Below the pieces are notes generated by a model, which did not search any database, was not told the origin of the DNA, and saw only the letters and a list, made by a program, of their open reading frames with translations. DNA of 64,000 nucleotides, from the NCBI GenBank assembly GCA_019419455.1, contig DXZW01000018.1:1-64000 (forward strand). Reading direction: 5' to 3'. Position 1 is the first letter of the stretch, and every line of letters starts with the position of its first letter. Shown here piece after piece: positions 1 to 7,650 of the stretch. The position numbers and the translations under genes were made by a program. The DNA comes from Collinsella sp. (GTDB lineage: Bacteria; Actinomycetota; Coriobacteriia; Coriobacteriales; Coriobacteriaceae).

Positions 1-87
1 AATTTCAAAAAGATGATTGAGGCAGAATGTCAATTCTGGTCTAACAGAGCCTTAAAAAATCATTGGAGTGGCTAATTAGCCTGAATT

Positions 88-200
88 GGTAAAGCGGTTT
101 AGCAATTAACTTGTATTTGACCTGCGAGTTTCTTATATTGGTATCTTCATAAGGTAATCACCTTTACCTACCGTTTACCGCTAGTTTTAGCACGTTTACC
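88..200 (+). repeat. TTTACC / GGTAAA repeat cluster upstream of ppdK
   Basis: TTTACC occurs at 163-168, 174-179 and 195-200, at spacings of 11 and 21 bp (about one and two helical turns). GGTAAA occurs in the opposite orientation at 88-93. The copies bracket the candidate promoter at 111-139. Direct repeats on one helix face are typical of regulator binding sites, and control of ppdK is inferred from position. I see no gene in 1-322. Confidence 0.4.
111..139 (+). promoter_or_regulatory. Candidate sigma-70 promoter of ppdK
   Basis: TTGTAT at 111-116 and TATATT at 134-139 are separated by 17 bp, close to the housekeeping consensus. The resulting leader would be about 180 nt and would contain the TTTACC repeats at 163-200 and an 8-bp stem (234-241 with 266-273). 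This is a motif match only. Confidence 0.45.
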
Positions 201-322
201 AAACCGCGCACCCTCTGCTCAAGCCTGCCCAAAACCCGCCGTATAGTTCCCTCACGGCCCGCATCCGGCGGGTCGATTCGTTACCACGGTCGTGCGCGTG
301 AGCGCATGGAAGGGGAAGCATC

Positions 323-3073
323 GTGAGCGATTGCAAGAGGGTTTACCGTTTTGGAACCGACGCCCAGGGCACGTGTGTCACTGAGGGCGACAAGTCCATG
401 AACTTTGTGCTTGGCGGCAAAGGCGCAAACCTTGCCGAGATGAGCCGCATCGGCCTGCCGGTCCCCGGTGGCTTTACCATTACCTGCCAGACCTGTGTTG
501 AGTATTCCGGTGCCGGTAACGTCTGGCCCGAGGGCGCACTCGATGAGATCGTTGCCGCCGAGGCCGACCTCGAGGCCCGTTTTGGCAAGAAGCTCGGCGA
601 CGCCTCCGACCCGCTGCTCGTGTCGGTTCGCTCGGGCGCTCCGTTCTCCATGCCCGGCATGATGGACACGGTCCTCAACTTGGGTCTCAACGACGATTCC
701 GTCCAGGGCCTTATCGCCCAGACGCAAAACCCGCGCTTTGCCTGGGATAGCTACCGCCGCTTTATCCAGATGTTCTCCAACGTCGTCATGGGTGTCGATG
801 CCGACTTGTTCGAGAATGCCCTGACCCAGGCCCGCCTGGTCGCCGGCGTTCGCGTCGATTCCGAGCTTTCGGCCGAGGACCTGCAGGAACTCGTCGAGAC
901 CTTCAAGGGCATCTTCTCCGAGAACGTCGAGGCTGCCCTGTATCCCGAGCTCGAGGTCGCTGACGGCAAGCCCGTCTTCCCGCACGACCCGGAGCTTCAG
1001 CTGCGCCTTGCCATCCAGGCCGTCTTTGGCAGCTGGATGAACGAGCGCGCCTGCATCTACCGCAAACAGCACGGCATCTCCGACGAGCTCGGTACTGCCG
1101 TCAACGTCCAAGCCATGGCCTTTGGCAACAAGGGGGAGACCTCTGCGACCGGCGTCGCCTTTACGCGCAACCCGGCCGACGGCACTAAGGAGTTCTACGG
1201 CGACTTTCTGGTCAACGCGCAGGGCGAGGATGTCGTCGCCGGCATCCGCAACACCGAGCCCATTGCCGACCTCAAGACCACCCCGGGCCTCGAGTCCGCA
1301 GGTGAGGAGCTCGAGCGCGTGTTCCTGACGCTCGAGGATCATTACCGCGATATGTGCGATATCGAGTTCACCATCGAGCAGGGCAAGCTCTGGATGCTCC
1401 AGACCCGCGTGGGCAAGCGCACTGCTACCGCCGCCCTGCGCATCGCTATCGAGATGGTCGAGGAGGGCCTCATCACCCGCGAGGAGGCCGTGAGCCGCAT
1501 CGATCCCGCGCAGCTCGATCAGCTCCTGCACCCGCAGTTCGACGCCTCCAAGAAGTACGAGGCCCTGGCCAGCGGCCTTAACGCCAGCCCTGGTGCCGCC
1601 GTGGGCGAGGTCGTGTTCTCGAGTGATGACGCCGTCGCGCGTTCCGCCGAGGGCCACAAGGTCATTCTGGTCCGCTGGGAGACCAACCCCGACGACCTGA
1701 AGGGCATGGTCGCCGCCGAGGGCATCCTGACCAGCCACGGTGGCAAGACGAGCCATGCCGCCGTTATCGCCCGCGGCATGGGTACGCCCTGCGTTTGCGG
1801 CGTTGAGCGCTTCCACATTGACGCGGCAGAGAAGGTCGTGCGCATCGAGGGCAGCGACCGCGTGCTGCGCGAGGGCGATGTCATCTCCATCGACGGCACC
1901 CAGGGTATCGTCGTCGACGGCGCGGTCGACCTGGTCTCTGCAGAGCTCACCGGCGACCTGGACACCATCCTGTCTTGGGCCGATGAGATCCGTTTGGACG
2001 AGACCGACGGTCACGCCAACCACGTGCGCGTCAACGCCGACAACCCCGAGGATGCCGAGCTCGCGCTCGAGTTTGGCGCCGAGGCCATCGGTCTGTGCCG
2101 CACCGAGCACATGTTCCTGGGCGATCGCAAGAACATCATCCAGAGCTTTATCCTGTCTGACGATGAGGCCGTGAAGCAGCAGGCCCTGGCCGACTTGCTC
2201 AAGGTTCAGACCGAGGACTTCCTGGCGATGTTCAAGACCATGTCCGGTCGCGATGTGGTCGTCCGCCTGCTCGATCCGCCGCTTCATGAGTTCCTGGATA
2301 ATCCTCGCGAGCTCGAGGTCGCCATCACCAAGAAGGAGGCCGCCGGCGCTCCCGAGGAGGAGCTCACTGCCCTGCGCGCCCGCCTGCGTCGCATTGACGG
2401 CATGGTCGAGTCCAACCCCATGCTGGGCTTGCGCGGCGTGCGCCTGTCCGTCGTCTTTGGCGATCTGCCGCTCATGCAGGTTCGCGCCGTCGCCACGGCC
2501 GCTGCCCGCCTTATCAAGGAGGGTGTCGACCCGCGCCCCGAGATCATGGTTCCGCTCGTTTCCATCACGGCCGAGCATGTCCAGACCCGCGAGGTTATCG
2601 AGCGCGTGATCGCCGAGGTTTCCGCCGAGGAAGGCGTCGAGCTCAATATTCCCGTGGGCACGATGCTCGAGCTGCCGCGTGCCTGCATGGTCGCTGACGA
2701 GATCGCCCATCATGCCGACTTCTTCTGCTTTGGCACCAACGACCTCACCCAGACGACCTTTGGCTTCTCGCGCGATGACGCCGAGGCCAAGTTCATCCCG
2801 CTGTACATGCATAAAAAGATCCTGAAAGACAACCCCTTCGAGACCATCGACGCGGCGGTGCTGGAGCTCGTGCGCTTGGCCGTCGAGAAGGGCCGCGCCA
2901 CCAATCCCGACATGCACTTTGGCGTGTGCGGCGAGCACGGCGGCGACCCCAAGTCCATCAAGGGCCTGTTTAACGTGGCCGACGTGGACTACGTGTCCTG
3001 CTCGCCCTATCGCGTGCCCCTCGCGCGCCTGGCTGCCGCTCAGGCCAAGCTCGAGGCCAAGCGTTCCGCCTAA
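323..3073 (+). CDS. ppdK: Pyruvate, phosphate dikinase
   Basis: 916 aa. The enzyme reversibly converts pyruvate, ATP and phosphate to PEP, AMP and pyrophosphate in the cytoplasm, linking glycolysis to PEP supply. Domains are in the usual order: N-terminal nucleotide-binding domain, central phosphohistidine domain with GGKTSHAAVIARGMG (catalytic His near residue 478; Thr 476 is the usual regulatory site) and C-terminal PEP-binding barrel ending in FGVCGEHGG with the expected catalytic Cys. The length is normal for the family. The GTG start is chosen because GGAAGGGGA lies 7-15 nt upstream and the protein begins in register with the family N-terminus. It stands alone, with a hairpin behind it at 3112-3139. 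Confidence 0.97.
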   Translation: MSDCKRVYRFGTDAQGTCVTEGDKSMNFVLGGKGANLAEMSRIGLPVPGGFTITCQTCVEYSGAGNVWPEGALDEIVAAEADLEARFGKKLGDASDPLLVSVRSGAPFSMPGMMDTVLNLGLNDDSVQGLIAQTQNPRFAWDSYRRFIQMFSNVVMGVDADLFENALTQARLVAGVRVDSELSAEDLQELVETFKGIFSENVEAALYPELEVADGKPVFPHDPELQLRLAIQAVFGSWMNERACIYRKQHGISDELGTAVNVQAMAFGNKGETSATGVAFTRNPADGTKEFYGDFLVNAQGEDVVAGIRNTEPIADLKTTPGLESAGEELERVFLTLEDHYRDMCDIEFTIEQGKLWMLQTRVGKRTATAALRIAIEMVEEGLITREEAVSRIDPAQLDQLLHPQFDASKKYEALASGLNASPGAAVGEVVFSSDDAVARSAEGHKVILVRWETNPDDLKGMVAAEGILTSHGGKTSHAAVIARGMGTPCVCGVERFHIDAAEKVVRIEGSDRVLREGDVISIDGTQGIVVDGAVDLVSAELTGDLDTILSWADEIRLDETDGHANHVRVNADNPEDAELALEFGAEAIGLCRTEHMFLGDRKNIIQSFILSDDEAVKQQALADLLKVQTEDFLAMFKTMSGRDVVVRLLDPPLHEFLDNPRELEVAITKKEAAGAPEEELTALRARLRRIDGMVESNPMLGLRGVRLSVVFGDLPLMQVRAVATAAARLIKEGVDPRPEIMVPLVSITAEHVQTREVIERVIAEVSAEEGVELNIPVGTMLELPRACMVADEIAHHADFFCFGTNDLTQTTFGFSRDDAEAKFIPLYMHKKILKDNPFETIDAAVLELVRLAVEKGRATNPDMHFGVCGEHGGDPKSIKGLFNVADVDYVSCSPYRVPLARLAAAQAKLEAKRSA

Positions 3074-3111
3074 CGTTTTGGGTTTAGACGCCTAGCGTAG
3101 CCCCCTTCATG

Positions 3112-3139
3112 CCGCCCGTCTCATTCTTGAGACGGGCGG
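3112..3139 (+). terminator. Hairpin after ppdK
   Basis: A perfect 12-bp stem (3112-3123 with 3128-3139) has a TTCT loop. Only a poor T-run follows (TTATCATG), so termination may be weak or Rho-assisted. Confidence 0.6.
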
Positions 3140-3185
3140 TTATCATGTGCGGGTTTTGTCTTTTTGTCTGCGTGAAAAAATGTTC

Positions 3186-3213
3186 TTGCAGCAGAAACCC
3201 GCGCGTGTATACT
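3186..3213 (+). promoter_or_regulatory. Promoter of rplS
   Basis: TTGCAG at 3186-3191 and TATACT at 3208-3213 have 16-bp spacing. A short leader stem (GTGCC/GGCAC, about 3234-3259) follows and could serve L19 autoregulation, which is inference. Confidence 0.55.
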
Positions 3214-3282
3214 CGAATACGTTTGTTCAACTACGTGCCGGCCAAGGTGGTACGGCACCTCTAGAAGAGTAAGGAATTGCAC

Positions 3283-3624
3283 ATGGATTACATCCGCGCA
3301 ATCGAGCGTCAGCAGATCCGCGAGGACATTCCTCAGGTTCGCGTCGCCGACAACGTCAAGGTTCACTACCGCATTAAGGAAGGCGACCGCGAGCGCATTC
3401 AGGTCTTCCAGGGCGACGTCATCCGCATGGCCGGCGCCGGTGCCCGCGAGACCTTCACCGTCCGCAAGATGTCCTTCGGTGTCGGTGTTGAGCGTACCTT
3501 CCCGCTTCACAGCCCCAAGATCGCCAAGCTCGAGGTCGTTCGTCATGGTCGCGTCCGTCGCGCCAAGCTGTACTACCTCCGCGACAAGGTGGGCAAGGCT
3601 GCTCGCATCCCCGAGAAGCGCTAA
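3283..3624 (+). CDS. rplS: 50S ribosomal protein L19
   Basis: 113 aa. L19 sits at the 30S-50S interface of the ribosome. The sequence carries the family features: an N-terminal helix followed by an SH3-like barrel, with GDVIRMAGAGARETFTVRK in the middle and the basic tail RRAKLYYLRDKVGKAARI. The ATG at 3283 is preferred over the in-frame TTG two codons earlier because it has the AAGGAA ribosome site and matches the family N-terminus MDYIRAIE. It has its own promoter and a strong terminator, so it is probably monocistronic even though rnhB follows closely, as in many Gram-positives. Confidence 0.97.
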   Translation: MDYIRAIERQQIREDIPQVRVADNVKVHYRIKEGDRERIQVFQGDVIRMAGAGARETFTVRKMSFGVGVERTFPLHSPKIAKLEVVRHGRVRRAKLYYLRDKVGKAARIPEKR

Positions 3625-3658
3625 GAAGATCGCAGCGTCTGTCCACTCGTTTGGACAC

Positions 3659-3688
3659 AAGGGTCACCTTCGGGTGGCCCTTCTTTTT
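3659..3688 (+). terminator. Rho-independent terminator of rplS
   Basis: A 10-bp stem (3659-3668 with 3673-3682, one G-U pair) closed by a TTCG tetraloop is followed by CTTTTT. Confidence 0.9.
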
Positions 3689-3717
3689 ATCTGATTTGCA
3701 TGCAAGGAGGGCCTGGT

Positions 3718-4506
3718 ATGGCCAATATGACGAGCTCGGTTTCGGCATCGCAGGTTGCCGGTGAGTTGGCGAGCGCTACGTTTGAGGAGATCCCCGCCCT
3801 CGTGGAGCATTATCGCGAGGACCCGCGCCAGCAGGTGATCAAGGCTTGCGAGCGTGCTCTTAAGCGCCATGCCAAGGAACTTGCCGAGCGCGAGCGCGTC
3901 AATGACATGTACGAGCTTATGCATGAGCTTGGCGGCGATGGGGTAGTCGTTGGTGTCGACGAGGTGGGTCGCGGATCGGTGGCCGGTCCTTTGACGGTAT
4001 GCGCCGTCTGCCTTCCTATGGAGCCGCGCGTCTGGGGCATCAACGATTCCAAAAAGCTCACGCCGGCGCGCCGCGAGTTGCTCTCAGTGAAGATTGCCGA
4101 GGTGGCGACGGCAATTGGTTTTTGGCATATCGCGCCTAAGGATATCGATGAGATGGGCATGGCCCGCGCCATTCGAGCCGCTGTCGCGGGCGCCGTGGCC
4201 GATACGGGGCTCGAGCCCGATTGCGTGCTTATGGACGGTAACCCCTTGGGCGCCGTTCCCAACGAGCGCGACGTGGTGAAGGGCGATGCCAAGATCGCCT
4301 GTATCGCCGCGGCGTCCATCATGGCCAAGGTCACGCGTGATGAGATGATGGTCGAGTACGATGCCGAGTATCCCGAGTACCATTTGGCCGAATCGAAAGG
4401 CTACGCAAGCCCCGAGCACATCGAGGCCATTCGCAAACATGGACTTTGTCCACTGCACCGCGTGAGCTTTTGCGGAAACTTTCTGCAGACTGAGCGCCTT
4501 TTCTAG
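3718..4506 (+). CDS. rnhB: Ribonuclease HII
   Basis: 262 aa. It cleaves RNA in RNA-DNA hybrids and removes misincorporated ribonucleotides from DNA. The hallmark VVVGVDEVGRGSVAGPL supplies the Asp-Glu metal ligands of the DEDD site, with further family blocks INDSKKL, DGNPLG, KGDAKIACIAAASIMAKVTRD and HRVSFC. About 75 residues precede the catalytic domain, the long N-terminal form also seen in Bacillus RNase HII. The ATG at 3718 is chosen over an upstream in-frame ATG because AAGGAGG ends 7 nt before it. The linkage rplS-rnhB-yraN-comM-dprA is conserved in Firmicutes and supports the call. Confidence 0.96.
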   Translation: MANMTSSVSASQVAGELASATFEEIPALVEHYREDPRQQVIKACERALKRHAKELAERERVNDMYELMHELGGDGVVVGVDEVGRGSVAGPLTVCAVCLPMEPRVWGINDSKKLTPARRELLSVKIAEVATAIGFWHIAPKDIDEMGMARAIRAAVAGAVADTGLEPDCVLMDGNPLGAVPNERDVVKGDAKIACIAAASIMAKVTRDEMMVEYDAEYPEYHLAESKGYASPEHIEAIRKHGLCPLHRVSFCGNFLQTERLF

Positions 4507-4509
4507 GTC

Positions 4510-4533
4510 AATTGTGGAGACAGGGACCTCAGG
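4510..4533 (+). repeat. Dispersed 24-bp repeat, copy 1
   Basis: This 24-bp stretch beginning AATTGTGGAGACAGGG differs at only two positions (both C/T) from 62628-62651. Both copies start just after a gene end and lie 72-76 bp before a TTTGGT repeat unit. The function is unknown; it could be a REP-like repeat. Confidence 0.55.
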
Positions 4534-4555
4534 GGTTTTATAAGCCTGCTGGTAG

Positions 4556-4597
4556 CGGGCCGTATGCAACAGCATTGCTGCGTACGGCCCGTTTTTT
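4556..4597 (+). terminator. Rho-independent terminator after rnhB
   Basis: A 12-bp stem with one mismatch (4556-4567 with 4580-4591) is followed directly by TTTTTT. It separates rnhB from the yraN-comM-dprA unit, so that unit needs its own promoter. Confidence 0.88.
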
Positions 4598-4604
4598 GAC
4601 GGCA

Positions 4605-4624
4605 TTTGGTCAGCTTTTGGTTTG
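4605..4624 (+). promoter_or_regulatory. Putative competence operator: TTTGGT direct repeat upstream of yraN-comM-dprA
   Basis: TTTGGTCAGCTTTTGGTTTG holds TTTGGT at 4605 and 4616, 11 bp apart. The same 20 bases occur upstream of comEA (33950-33969), and a longer array of the same unit precedes recA. It sits between a terminator and the next gene, 91 bp before the yraN start. No convincing -35/-10 pair was found, consistent with an activator-dependent promoter. The role is inferred. Confidence 0.6.
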
Positions 4625-4695
4625 CTTCCGGTACTTACCCGCATGAAAGGTGCCCTCATCATCGGGGCAATGCAGTGTGCGGGAAAGGAGACCCC

Positions 4696-5181
4696 ATGAG
4701 TGCCGCAAGCAAAAAGAGCAAGACGCAGCAGCTCAAGGAGCGTTGGGAAAACGGCGAGCTCGACTGCGGGGCGATGACGCCCGAGTTTATCAAGGGACTC
4801 AGTCCCCGCGAGCTGGGCATGCTGGGCGAGCTGATCACCATCGACTACTTTAACGAGCGCGGCTACACCTTGCTGGAGCAGGGTTATCGTTGCTCCGAGG
4901 GCGAGGCCGATCTGGTGCTGCTCGATGAGCTCGACGATGTCGTGGTGATGGCCGAGGTCAAGACCAGACGCGTCGCACTGGATTGCAGCACGCGGGTCTT
5001 TCCCGAGGAGGCCGTGGACGCCCAAAAGCAACGCCGCTACCGCCGCATCGCAAGTTGCTATCTCATGGAGCATTATCCGCTCAAGGCGATTCGCTTCGAT
5101 GCCGTGGGCGTCACCATTCGCGGCGGGCATATCGCCGAGATCGAGCACCAGTACAACGCGTTCGATTGGCAGGTGTCGTGA
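4696..5181 (+). CDS. yraN: YraN-family (UPF0102) nuclease-fold protein
   Basis: 161 aa. The restriction-endonuclease-like fold is recognisable from GELITIDYFNERGYTLLEQGYRCSEGEADLVLLD followed by VMAEVKTR, the E-x-D...E-V-K pattern of that superfamily. The family's biochemical role is not firmly established; members often lie beside comM/dprA and rnhB, as here. There is a charged N-terminal extension of about 40 residues. The ATG at 4696 has AAAGGAG 6 nt upstream, and an alternative in-frame start 90 nt earlier lacks a ribosome site and would overlap the TTTGGT operator. Its stop overlaps the comM start by one base (TGATG), so the two are translationally coupled. Confidence 0.85.
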   Translation: MSAASKKSKTQQLKERWENGELDCGAMTPEFIKGLSPRELGMLGELITIDYFNERGYTLLEQGYRCSEGEADLVLLDELDDVVVMAEVKTRRVALDCSTRVFPEEAVDAQKQRRYRRIASCYLMEHYPLKAIRFDAVGVTIRGGHIAEIEHQYNAFDWQVS

Positions 5182-6704
5182 TGGCGTTCGAGACGTTTGC
5201 CGTTCACGCGGCCTGCATTCGCGGCGTCGAGGCGATTCACGTCACGGTCGAGGTCTCGCTTGCCGGCGGCGTTCCGGGCATCCAGATGCTCGGCATTCCG
5301 AGTATGGAGGTGATGGAGTCGCGCGGGCGTATCCGGTGCGCCATGCGCTCGGCCGGCTTTGAGATCCCGCGCTCGGGCATTACCGTTAACCTGGCACCCG
5401 GCGATATCCGCAAGACCGGTAGCGGCTTTGACCTGCCCATCGCCATCGCGGTTCTAGCGGCCGATGGTCAGATTCCCCGTGACAACCTCGATCGCTGCCT
5501 TATCGCCGGCGAGCTTGGCTTGGACGGTACGGTGCTTCCTGTCAAGGGCGAGGTGGCGTTTCAGCTATTGGCTCGCGACATGGGGCTGTCCTTTATCGCC
5601 GGCAGGTCCGATCAGCATGTGCCGCTTGCGGGCGTTGATTGCGGCTTTATCGATCATCTGTCTCAGCTTGCTCGCGGCATGGGCGATGCCGTGCGTCATT
5701 ATCTGGATTCCGAGGGTGTTGAGGCGACCTTTGAGCCCGAACTCGACTATGCCGACGTGCTGGGGCAGGAAGTCGCTAAACGCGGCATGGCGCTGGCGGC
5801 GGCAGGAGAACTCGGCTTGCTCATGATCGGGTCCCCGGGATCGGGCAAGACGATGCTCGCGCGTCGTATGACCGGCATCCTGCCCGAGCTTTCCGTTGAG
5901 GATCAACAGGAGGCGCTGTGCATCCATTCGGTTTTGGGTGAGAACATCGATGGCTTGTTGGCGGGGCACCGGCCCTTCCGCAGTCCCCACCACAGTATTT
6001 CGACCGCAGGTCTTATCGGCGGCGGGCGCCCGGTGCACCCGGGTGAGATCAGCCTTGCTCATGGCGGCGTGCTCTTTTTGGACGAGCTTGCTGAGTTTCC
6101 CACGGGTGTGCTGCAGACGCTGCGTCAGCCCATCGAACGCGGCTATGTGAGGATCGTGCGCGTCGACGGGGCCTTTACCTTCCCGTCGCGCTTTCAGCTG
6201 CTGGCTGCGAGCAATCCCTGCCCCTGCGGTTTTTTGGGCGATCGCGAGGTACCGTGTCGCTGCTCAGCGGCGATGGTCGAGCGCTATCGGTCTAAACTGC
6301 GCGGTCCTTTGGCCGACCGTATCGACATGATGATCGATGTGACCCGTCCCGACCCCCAAGTGATTATCGAGGGTGCGGAGGGTATGTCGTCTGCCGAGTT
6401 ACGTGACTACGTTGTGCGCGGTCGCGCTTTTCGCGCCTGGCGCGAATCCCGTATGGACGATGCGGATGCCGAGGCCGAAGATGACGAGACACGGTCCATT
6501 GACGGCGTCGTTTCGACCTTTGAGCTCGATGATGTGGCGGAGAAGTGTGTGCTCGGCCTGTCGAAGCGCACACATCTCACGGGTCGCGGCATCGTGCGCC
6601 TGGTGCGTATCGCGCGTACCATCGCCGACGTCGCCGAGAGCGAGCAAGTGACGCAGGACCACGTGCTCGAGGCAGCGATGTACCAGGGAAGGAGGGACCA
6701 ATGA
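5181..6704 (+). CDS. comM: ComM/YifB-type AAA+ Mg-chelatase-like ATPase
   Basis: 507 aa. In naturally competent bacteria ComM is a helicase that promotes branch migration during integration of transforming DNA; in other species its role is less clear. The N-terminal half is the ChlI-like subdomain (VTVEVSLAGGVPGIQMLGIP). The AAA+ core has Walker A GSPGSGKTML near residue 216, Walker B LFLDELAEF, and the family's Cys-rich NPCPCGFLGD...PCRC. A C-terminal Mg-chelatase domain follows. The ATG at 5181 gives the family N-terminus MAFETFAVHAACIRG. It overlaps yraN by one base and dprA by four (ATGA), so yraN-comM-dprA is one transcription unit. Confidence 0.94.
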   Translation: MAFETFAVHAACIRGVEAIHVTVEVSLAGGVPGIQMLGIPSMEVMESRGRIRCAMRSAGFEIPRSGITVNLAPGDIRKTGSGFDLPIAIAVLAADGQIPRDNLDRCLIAGELGLDGTVLPVKGEVAFQLLARDMGLSFIAGRSDQHVPLAGVDCGFIDHLSQLARGMGDAVRHYLDSEGVEATFEPELDYADVLGQEVAKRGMALAAAGELGLLMIGSPGSGKTMLARRMTGILPELSVEDQQEALCIHSVLGENIDGLLAGHRPFRSPHHSISTAGLIGGGRPVHPGEISLAHGGVLFLDELAEFPTGVLQTLRQPIERGYVRIVRVDGAFTFPSRFQLLAASNPCPCGFLGDREVPCRCSAAMVERYRSKLRGPLADRIDMMIDVTRPDPQVIIEGAEGMSSAELRDYVVRGRAFRAWRESRMDDADAEAEDDETRSIDGVVSTFELDDVAEKCVLGLSKRTHLTGRGIVRLVRIARTIADVAESEQVTQDHVLEAAMYQGRRDQ

Positions 6705-7636
6705 TGGCCGAGGGGACCTACGAGCTGCATCCAGGTGATGCGTTGTATCCCGAGACCGTTTTGGAGCTTTCTGATGTACCCCAGACGCTCTATGTGCGCG
6801 GCAACCCCGAGGTGCTTTCGACGCCCGCGCTCTCCATCATCGGCGCGCGCAAGGCCTCGCCGTATGGTCTTGCCGTGGCAGAGCTTGCGGCAAAGGTGGC
6901 GGTCGAGGCGGGAGTGACGGTAGTTTCGGGCGGCGCGGTCGGTTGTGACCAGGCCTCGGGTTGGGCTGCGGTCAACGCCGGCGGCAAACACGTCGTGGTG
7001 CTGGGGACGGGCGCCGACGTGGTCTACCCGCGCTCGAGCGCGGGGCTTATTATGCGCACGCTCGATACGGGTGGCGCGGTCGTGTCGATCTCTCCGTGGG
7101 GCATGGGTCCGCGCAAGTTTGCCTTTCCGCGCCGCAATCGCGTGATCGCGGCCCTGTCGCAAGCCCTCTTTGTTTCCGAGGCGGGTATGCCTTCCGGGAC
7201 GTTTTCTACAGCCGAGGCTGCTATGGATTTGGGGCGCGAACTTCTTGTCGTGCCGGGGTCGATCCTATCGCCCGAGTCGCGTGGCACGAATTACCTCATT
7301 GCGAACGGTGCCTGCTGCATCATCGACGAGGAATCTATCGAGATGGCTATCTCACGCATCTACGGCACCCTGCGCTACTCGCGCCCCGATGCTCCCGGCA
7401 TTGCCGACCTGGATCCAACACAGCAGACCGTGATGCATGCGCTCATCGCCTCTCCGCTCAAGGTCGACGACATCGCGGCGCTTGTCTCGCTCGATGCTGT
7501 CGGCGTACTCAAACTCTTGGGTTCGCTTGAACTCGAGGGCCTTATCGAGCGCATGTTGGATGGAAGGTATGCGCCCTCCAAGTTTGCCCTTCACGCCCAG
7601 ACGCCCTTCGGTCACAATGGAAAACGTGTCAATTAG
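6701..7636 (+). CDS. dprA: DNA processing protein DprA (Smf)
   Basis: 311 aa. DprA binds incoming single-stranded DNA during natural transformation and loads RecA on it. The Rossmann-like core is visible: LYVRGNPEVLS, SIIGARKASPYG, VVSGGAVGCDQASGWAAV, VVVLGTGADVVYPR, FPRRNRVIAALSQALFVSEA and the NYLIANGA block. A C-terminal segment (LIASPLKVDDIAALVSLDAVGVLKLLGSLELEGLIE) looks like the winged-helix DprA_WH domain. Two adjacent ATGs (6701, 6704) are possible starts behind GGAAGGAGG, and the first overlaps the comM stop. With comM upstream and comEA/comEC, cinA and recA elsewhere in the window, a DNA-uptake role is plausible but unproven. Confidence 0.95.
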   Translation: MMAEGTYELHPGDALYPETVLELSDVPQTLYVRGNPEVLSTPALSIIGARKASPYGLAVAELAAKVAVEAGVTVVSGGAVGCDQASGWAAVNAGGKHVVVLGTGADVVYPRSSAGLIMRTLDTGGAVVSISPWGMGPRKFAFPRRNRVIAALSQALFVSEAGMPSGTFSTAEAAMDLGRELLVVPGSILSPESRGTNYLIANGACCIIDEESIEMAISRIYGTLRYSRPDAPGIADLDPTQQTVMHALIASPLKVDDIAALVSLDAVGVLKLLGSLELEGLIERMLDGRYAPSKFALHAQTPFGHNGKRVN

Positions 7637-7650
7637 AAAGGTGTTTGCAG

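Noticed and set aside
281..2938. 885-aa minus-strand ORF opposite ppdK
   Set aside because: Shadow of a GC-rich gene with strong codon bias; no recognisable family, and ppdK is unambiguous.
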